A stretch of DNA of 14,775 nucleotides from Chromera velia (lineage: Eukaryota; Sar; Chromeraceae): assembly GCA_018398765.1 (NCBI GenBank), contig JAHBMJ010002892.1, positions 1 through 14,775 on the forward strand, given 5' to 3'. Below the pieces are notes generated by a model. The model saw nothing but the letters and a program-made list of their open reading frames with translations. It did not search any database and was not told the origin of the DNA. Below are positions 1-6,796 of the stretch, piece after piece. Within the stretch, counting starts at the first letter, position 1. Each line of letters opens with the position of its first letter. The translations under genes and the position numbers were made by a program.

Positions 1-28
1 ACACACACACACACACACACACACACAC
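1..28. repeat. (AC)n microsatellite at window edge
   Basis: A pure AC dinucleotide run opens the window and passes into G-rich sequence (29-62) and then a GA-rich stretch to about 96. The run probably continues beyond the left edge. No coding potential is evident in it. Confidence 0.95.
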
Positions 29-297
29 GGGGGCACGGGGGGAGCCGGGGGGGGGGGCGGTGGGGCAAGAGAGAGACAGAGAGAGGGAGAGAGAGTATAT
101 GAACAGACGAACACAGGAGGAACACAAAAGAGACTTCTTAACTAAGCCTTTTGAGTGCTTTTCCCTCCATTTCGTTTTTTTTCTTTTTTCCTCCCGTGAA
201 GTACCCTTCTTCATTCATTTGTGCGTCAGCTGGGGGGAAAGCAAAAAAACAAGAGAGACAGAGATTGTCCCTGTCCCCTCTTCTCTGACCAACCGAC

Positions 298-505
298 CGA
301 ATAATCTGCTCTATGGGTACTCTCAACAAGCGTTTTTTCTTCTTCTTTTTTGCCCGTTCCTCTGCCTGTCCGCCGGGCCCCGCGGATGCTCCCTGTGGGT
401 CCGCTTCGTTCCCGGCCCCTTGGCCGTCGCCTCCGACCCCGAGAGGGCCCCCCAGGAGCTCTTCGTCGTCTTCATTGCCGGTCGCACGGAGGGCCGCCTG
501 CTCGG
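298..505 (-). CDS. Possible second exon of the minus-strand acidic-protein gene
   Basis: On the minus strand this block reads through without a stop in a GC3-rich frame. The peptide contains NEDDEELLGG, a Gly/Ala/Gln/Pro-rich middle and a lysine run leading into RLLRVPIEQII. A usable acceptor (polypyrimidine then AAG, with the exon beginning at 505 as CCGAG) has the phase needed to follow the exon ending at 843, and a GTCGGT donor lies just after 298, like donors in the neighbouring gene. The lysine run comes from a T-rich stretch on the plus strand. I do not recognise a domain. A stronger-looking acceptor (GTCAG, around 530) would give a different, basic frame that stops at 323. Where the gene goes left of 298 is unclear: the obvious next acceptor leads at once to a stop. 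The exon borders are therefore tentative. Confidence 0.35.
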
Positions 506-842
506 CTTCAGAGGCGAGGGAGATGAACCTGACGCACGCATACACGCACACACAAATAGATGCACACAAAAGATGGAAGTGCACTTTCTTTTGGGGGGGA
601 TGAGGAAAGCAACCTGAAGGAAACACGGACAGACTGAATCTTCGCGAGGTCGGGGGAGACAGAGAAAGAGGGGAGATGCAGACATCACATCACATTTGCA
701 CTTAAAACACAGAGAAGTTGCCAGCATGTGCAATCTATTTTTTTGATGCCAGCACTGAAGGAGAAAAAAGGGGGGGGATGGATAGAAAGGACGAACCAAA
801 AATTGGTGGTATCCGTGATTCCGTGCACCTCCACCGACTCAC

Positions 843-1179
843 GGCCCAGAGGTGGGAGGTCCTCTACCGTCTCCTCAACAGACAGAGAGCCACACCCGGG
901 GGGCCCGTCCTCGTCTTCCTCATCGTCGTCGTCGTCTGCTGGGACGTCTTCTGATGCAATATGCATGTGCACGTCACTGTTGCCATTTCCTCTGCCGTCT
1001 CTCTGGACTTCTGGAGGTGGAGGCGGCTGTCCCATTGGAATTTCTGCTGGAGGCCTCCCTCCTGTTCTCTTTGCGGAGTCTGGAGGCTCCATGTTCGGTA
1101 TGCCAATGTCATCACCCCCCTCGTCGTGTGCCTCCTCCATCAGACCCGCCATATAATCCTCATCATAGTCGTCCTCCAT
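843..1179 (-). CDS. First coding exon of an unknown acidic protein
   Basis: The frame starts with ATG at 1179 (MEDDYDEDYMAGLMEEAHDE) and reads 112 codons plus one base to a good GTGAGT donor just past 843. The encoded segment is strongly acidic, with an Asp/Glu run (ADDDDDEEDEDG) near its end and a proline stretch (PPPPPE) in the middle, so it is almost certainly disordered. Downstream of the donor the same open frame turns into hydrophobic, T/F-rich sequence typical of intron, which supports the splice site. No domain is recognisable, and acidic N-termini occur in many nuclear proteins, so I assign no function. It is divergent to the LRR gene, whose ATG is 830 bp away. The rest of the gene would lie at about 298-505 and possibly beyond the left window edge. 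Confidence 0.5.
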
Positions 1180-2009
1180 CGCGAAGAACGACTTTCAGAC
1201 AGCAGACAGGAAACTTGATAGGAACTGGGAAAAGAAGAGGAAAGTCCTCTCTGGAAGCAGCAGAAAATTATCTGGGTGTGCAGAACAACGAAAGCCAGCC
1301 CAAGTGCACCACAGATTTTCTGGTCTGTTGCTCACTATGGAGGCGTGGGATTGAGGACAAAGATACTTCCTCAGAAAGTTCGAAAGGAGTTTGACGGAAA
1401 ATGGCATCATGCAGGCCGGATGTGCCTTTTTTTTTTTTCAAAATTTACTCAAGTTTGCATGTGTTCAGGATGCATGCATGTGCCACGCAGGCAGATTTTC
1501 ATAGATTTTCGATGCATGATTTTCGCGCGACGCTTGACTGCATGCGCAAGGGCCACGGCATGCCACAGCTGCGCGCGATCGCGGTGGCCACGGCTGAAGA
1601 AGTCAACAGACTGATCAGGGTGAATTTCCCGGTGAAAACCGGCGTACTTCTCTACCATTTCTCTACCTGACGGACAGCTTTGTATGTGGAAGAACCACCA
1701 TCCAATCATTGACACATATTTCCCTGTATCCGCACTCTGCAGTAAGGCAACTTTCAGAAAGAACCCCACAGCATCCGAAGAAGTTGGCCGTCAGTGCTTT
1801 CGATAGGCAGACTGCACGAATCTTCTTTTTCTGATTCGTGCTGTGGATGAGAATTAAATCTTTTTTGTGACTCTCCCTGCTGAGCAAAGCCTGGATTAGT
1901 GAAGCTGACTGCTGCGTGGTTTCGGTTGCTCCAGACTGTTCACTTTATCTTTTTTGTGCATTTTCGTCTCTCGCCCTGTTCGCGTAAAAAACGTAAAAGT
2001 CCGCCAAGA
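1180..2009. promoter_or_regulatory. Divergent intergenic region, putative shared promoter
   Basis: This 830-bp stretch separates the ATG of the minus-strand gene (1179) from the ATG of the LRR gene (2010), so both promoters and 5' UTRs should lie here. The middle (about 1465-1600) is unlike its flanks: it is CpG-rich, with TGCATGCA at 1471-1478, TGCATGCG at 1539-1546 and GCGCGCGATCGCGG near 1570. TGCATGC-type elements are known cis motifs in apicomplexan relatives, recognised by ApiAP2 proteins; applying that here is inference. A frame across 1510-1620 (around AIAVATAEEVNRLIR) looks mildly protein-like but has no convincing exon borders. No TATA box or start site could be fixed. Confidence 0.4.
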
Positions 2010-2163
2010 ATGAGATTCCACAAAGGAGAGGCTGTGCTGAAGTCGGACTCGGAGTTGCCCACTTCAAGAGCGTGGGCAGATGAAAGGTTTGCCAACGAGA
2101 ATGCTTCCACAACGACAACTATATTCTCTGGTGACCACTCTGACACTGAAGAGACGCCCAAAG
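2010..2163 (+). CDS. LRR gene exon 1 (start codon, disordered N-terminus)
   Basis: The exon begins with ATG (MRFHKGEAVLKSDSELPTSR) and ends in phase 1 at CCCAAAG before a GTTGGC donor. It is hydrophilic, with a TTTT run and an acidic end (GDHSDTEETPK). The 101-bp intron that follows joins to exon 2 through a split Ala codon. An untranslated upstream exon cannot be excluded. Confidence 0.65.
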
Positions 2164-4088
2164 GTTGGCTCCATCAAGCATGACATGAGACGCTCATCCT
2201 CTTCTTCCCTCCTGATTCCGAACTGTCTGTCTTGCACCATTTCTTTTTGTGCGTTTCCTTTCAGCTGACGTCGACACGAGCACACACGATGAGATGATCC
2301 CAAATCAAGACCAGGGAGAGGGAGAGGGGGACGGAGATTTGAGAGACGCGAAGACCAAGGGGGGCACACTCAAACTCCTCCTGAAGCACGCAAAGCCAAA
2401 CTCACTGGTCAGTCTGCCGGTGGGATGGATGTCACTCTTTTCTTTTGCGGCTGCTCGCAAGCACAAAAAGCGGAGCCACACCGCGTCCACTGAAGAAGAG
2501 AATGCGATGCGTGGTGTGTCGATCCCCCTCTCCGTCTCTTGTTATCGTCAATGAATCACATCTTCCCAGTCGACCGATTGGTTCGACGATCATGGGCTCA
2601 GTCTGAAAAGCAGAAATGCGTGCACTGATGCCAGTGCCGTCTCCAAGGCTCTCCCTCCCCCCCCACCGGCACAAAAAGACGCAGCAGACATTTGAGTTCG
2701 CCGGTACTCTTTTCTCTGCAGAAAGCGTGTTCTCTTTGTTCGGGGGTTCACACATTCTGCTTTGTTTTATTTCTGTCGATCTGTCTTTTTCTTTTTGTCC
2801 CTCTGTCTGTTGCCCGTCTCTGTGGTAGCGCATGTAACGCTCCTCTTTGAAATTCGTTTTGCGTCTTTAGCTGTTTGTTTGTTTCTTTTTCTCTCGGCGT
2901 GCGTGCATGCAGGCCGTCTCGAAGCTTTCAAAGGACCGCGAGGATTTCGCCCTGTGTTGGCTCTCCATGTGCTGCCTCCAACAGGTCGGTCAGTGAGTGA
3001 CTAGGTAAGTGAGTCCGCGGGCCCTGCGGAAACAGAAGACTGGTGAATCGGGACCTCTCGCGTTGAGTGGAGTCGAAAGGAGTGGGTTGCATCAAACCAC
3101 ATGAAGGGAAGGGAGGGTCTGAGATGTGGTGTGCATAGACGGAAGGAATGTCGTGTGTCGTTTTTTTGAATGAGGCAGATATGATTGAAGTTTCTCCTTT
3201 TTGCTGCGGTGGGGCTCTGTTGAAGCCAGAAAGAGAGCTTCGTCCTCTTCTTCTCCGTCGGTCATGCGTTGAGAGTGCAGAAAGAATGAGTCGGCGAAAG
3301 AGAGGGAAAGAAGGGAAAAAAGAAAAGAAAACAGAAAAGATGCATGTGCTCTTCGCTATCCCCGCTGTGTTTCTTATGTGTGCATCGGTGGTTGCGTGCA
3401 GGGAATCGTTCGCCAAGAAGTGCCCTTTCGAAGCTTTGATCTCTCTGGTAGGTTGCGGGTCCAGCTGAGAGAGAGAAGGGAAGGATTCATTCCTTCATTC
3501 GTGTGCACAGGCATGTTTATTCTTCCTGTGCCTGTGTGGCAGCGGGAATGGGGGGAGAGACTCTGTCTGTCTGCGCGCGCCCTGAGACCCAGCATCTTTT
3601 GTGTTGTCTGTCTCCTTGTGTTTCTTTGTTGATTGAATGCCTTAAATTCTTCATGCATGTCTGCAGAAAGCTCTGTCTTGTTTCTTTGTTGATTGAATGC
3701 CTTAAATTCTTCATGCATGTCTGCAGAAAGCTCTGTCTTGTTTGTTTGTTGATTGAATGCCTTAAATTCTTCATGCATGTCTGCAGAAAGCTCTATCTGC
3801 CCTCAGCGACTTTTCTTCCTCCTGTCCTTTCTCCCAGCTTCAACGGAGGAGCTCACCTTCGGTCGGTCTCTCTCTCTGTTTGTTGGCGCTGCTGCAGTGA
3901 AAATTAGAATTCATGATTTGTTCTTTGTTTCTTCATGATGGCAGAAAGCCAATTTTATTTATGGAGTGGTATCATCAGAGTGCCCAATTATCCCCTCAAC
4001 AAAAACTCAGGCCTTCCTTACTTCCTTTTTGTTTTGATGGAAGGGGTCCGGACTGTTCTTCTTTCTCCAATGAGGTTCCGTCGCTTTG

Positions 4089-4143
<55 letters not shown>

Positions 4144-6682
4144 GTTTGGTTTTGGATTGGGTGGCAGATCGGCAGTCTGCGTGCGGTGTTCTGGGAAAGT
4201 GGGGGGCTGAGTGCGGTCATCCTGTGTGAGGTCTTCTCATTATATTCCGCCCCCCCTCCCCCTCTTTATCTGTCGGGCTCTTGCGTCTCTACGCCCCCCC
4301 CATCCTCTCTTTTTGTTCCCCCCACCCACCCGTACTAACTCTTTCGTTCTCTGTGTCTGTGCAGGTCGGAGCTCTGTGAGGGGAAAGGCACTTCCCCTTC
4401 TCTGTCGTTTTCTGAAGAATCTCGGGGAGAGGGGGGAGCCTGGAGACACAGAGGAAGGGGAAGATGAGGAGCACCGCAGTGGCAAAGGCAAAGGCAAAGG
4501 GGGAGTCCGGGCGAGTGTGAAGAAACTGAACTTTGCTGGTAGGTCGGTCAGACAGTTGATGCACTGAGTTGAATTGAACTGCACAGGGCGCCCTTTCTTC
4601 CTCTTTTCCTATTCGCAACTCTAACGACAAAGAAAGCAACGAAAGTCGTGAGCGGGCGTTCGTCAACTAAAATCAGAAAGAAGCAGATCCTCCCTCCCTA
4701 GCTCCTTCCTTCCTTCATTGACTGCATGCAGTTTTCTTCTTTCATTCATTCACGTGAGGAGGGAGTCATCTATCTCGCCCAGTCTTTCTCCATCACTTTC
4801 ATCGTCAATCAATCCATCCATCCATCTATGTAGCAGACCTACCCACCCGCCTTCCTGCGAGGTAGGTTGAGTTACTGGTGTATTGTATTTTTCTTTTCTT
4901 TTCTCTCCTCTTCTCTCTGCCGTTGTTTTTTTGTTTGTCAATGTGAACGGCCGGAGGAGCGGAGGGTGAGAGAGCCGGGGTGGGAATTTAAATTCCAATT
5001 GAAGGCCCGGGCCTCCCTCGTCCCTCGCTTTCTGCATGTGCACGCACGCCTGAGGCATGGTGGATGGAACAAATAAATAGATAAATAAATAGGATGGGTG
5101 CATACAAAGAAAGAACGACCATGTTCGATGCATACCCATGGCGGCATGACTTGGCATGCAGGTGGGAGCATTAGTTCTCTCGAGGCAACGGATCTGTTCG
5201 CGTCCCTTCCTCCCTTCCTCGAAAGTCTTTCCCTCAAAGGTTCGTCTCCCTTCGTACCATGCATGCATGGGGTGCATCTTAGTTCACATAGTCTCTTTGT
5301 AGCTGTCTCTTTGTTGCACGCGTGCTCACGTTTGGATGTCCCAAGAGAAGAGAACAGAAGAGAAGAGAGAAGACGTGATCGCCTCCCTCAAAGGACAGTG
5401 ACAGAGCGGAGGGGGGGGAGGTGGCTGTTCCTGCTTTTTGTTGCAAGCACCTGCCTGCCTCTCTGTCGAGGATCGGGGGGCCTTCATGAGAGGGAGGGAT
5501 AATGCCTCTCTGTCGAGGATCGGGGGGCCTTCATGAGAGGGAGGGATAATGCCTGTCTGTCGAGGATCGGGGGGCCTTCATGAGAGGGAGGGATAATGAC
5601 CAGGACAGGGGGGTCGTCCATACCCCGATACAACTAAGTTTTCCGCGTGACTGACCTCGTTCATTGAACCACCTGACTTCGTTCGCTTATTCGTTCAGCC
5701 AATCAATCTGTGCTCTTCCTCTTCCCTCCTTCCTGCCTGTGGGTATGCTAGATGTGCAGCTCTCTCTCTCTCGCTGTGTGTATGTGTGAGTGTGTGTGTG
5801 TGTGCAGACAACTCAGATGTAGGGAATGCTGGCCTCTCCGCCCTGGCTGAAGCGGTCAAGGAGGGGAAGGCGAAGACTTGGCGTCGTCTGATTCTGGACA
5901 ACACGGGGGCAGGCGAGGAGGGCATGGAGGCACTGTGGGAGGCCCTTGCGTCTGTGAGGCCGGAGCTGAAGCTGGAGACGATCGGGTTGAGGTCGACTCA
6001 GTGCAGCAGGAGGGTGATGGCACTGGTACTCAACCACGAGACTGTGCCCCATTTGAAGCACCTCGACCTGGGCCAGTGCGGGTTCTGGACGTACGACCTC
6101 TTTCATGCCATCCAGGCAGGGGAACTCCGTTTCCTGGAGAGCCTCCGACTCGACAAGGCCGATTTCCAGGGGGGTCGGTCTACTACTTGGCTTTCTGTGT
6201 GCTTCTGGCTGTCTCTTGTATGTCTCTGTGTGTCTCTTGCTGTCTGTCCATCTGTCAGCTTGGCAGTGTATCTGCCAGACAGTCTGCCCTTCTGTAACAA
6301 GGTCCTCGAGAAGTCCTGATATGTTGCTGGTACTCAAACACACGCAGTATCCTATCCAAACTTCCCAATGAAATGGAAGCTTGTCCAAACGGTAAGCGAA
6401 CCCGACTTCCAGGTCTGCATGCCTCTGCTGTATTGCACTACGTGGATGAGCGAGATCAAGGAAGACTTCTTCCTTTATTTTCTTTCTTTCTTTCTTACTT
6501 TCTTACTTTCTTTCTTACTTTCTTTCTTTCTTTCTTTCTTTCTTTCCTTCCTTCCTTCCTTCTTTCTTTCTTTCTTTCTTTCTTTCCTTCCTTCCTTCTT
6601 TCCTTCCTTCCTTCTTTCTTTCTTTCTTTCTTTCTTTCTTTTCTTTCTTTCTTTCTTTCTTCCTTTCTTTCTTCCTTTCTTC

Positions 6683-6717
<35 letters not shown>

Positions 6718-6763
6718 TAGTTCTTTCTTTCTTTCTTTTCTTTCTTTCTTTCTTTCTTTCTTC

Positions 6764-6796
<33 letters not shown>

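Noticed and set aside
3374-3778. Minus-strand frame with a 20-residue peptide repeated three times (MHEEFKAFNQQ units)
   Set aside because: The peptide repeat is only the translation of the 60-bp intronic minisatellite. Sixty is a multiple of three, so any frame through it appears periodic. It is antisense to the LRR gene.
5813-6388. 191-codon minus-strand open frame
   Set aside because: Antisense shadow of LRR exon 7; the plus strand shows regular leucine repeats and consistent splice phases.
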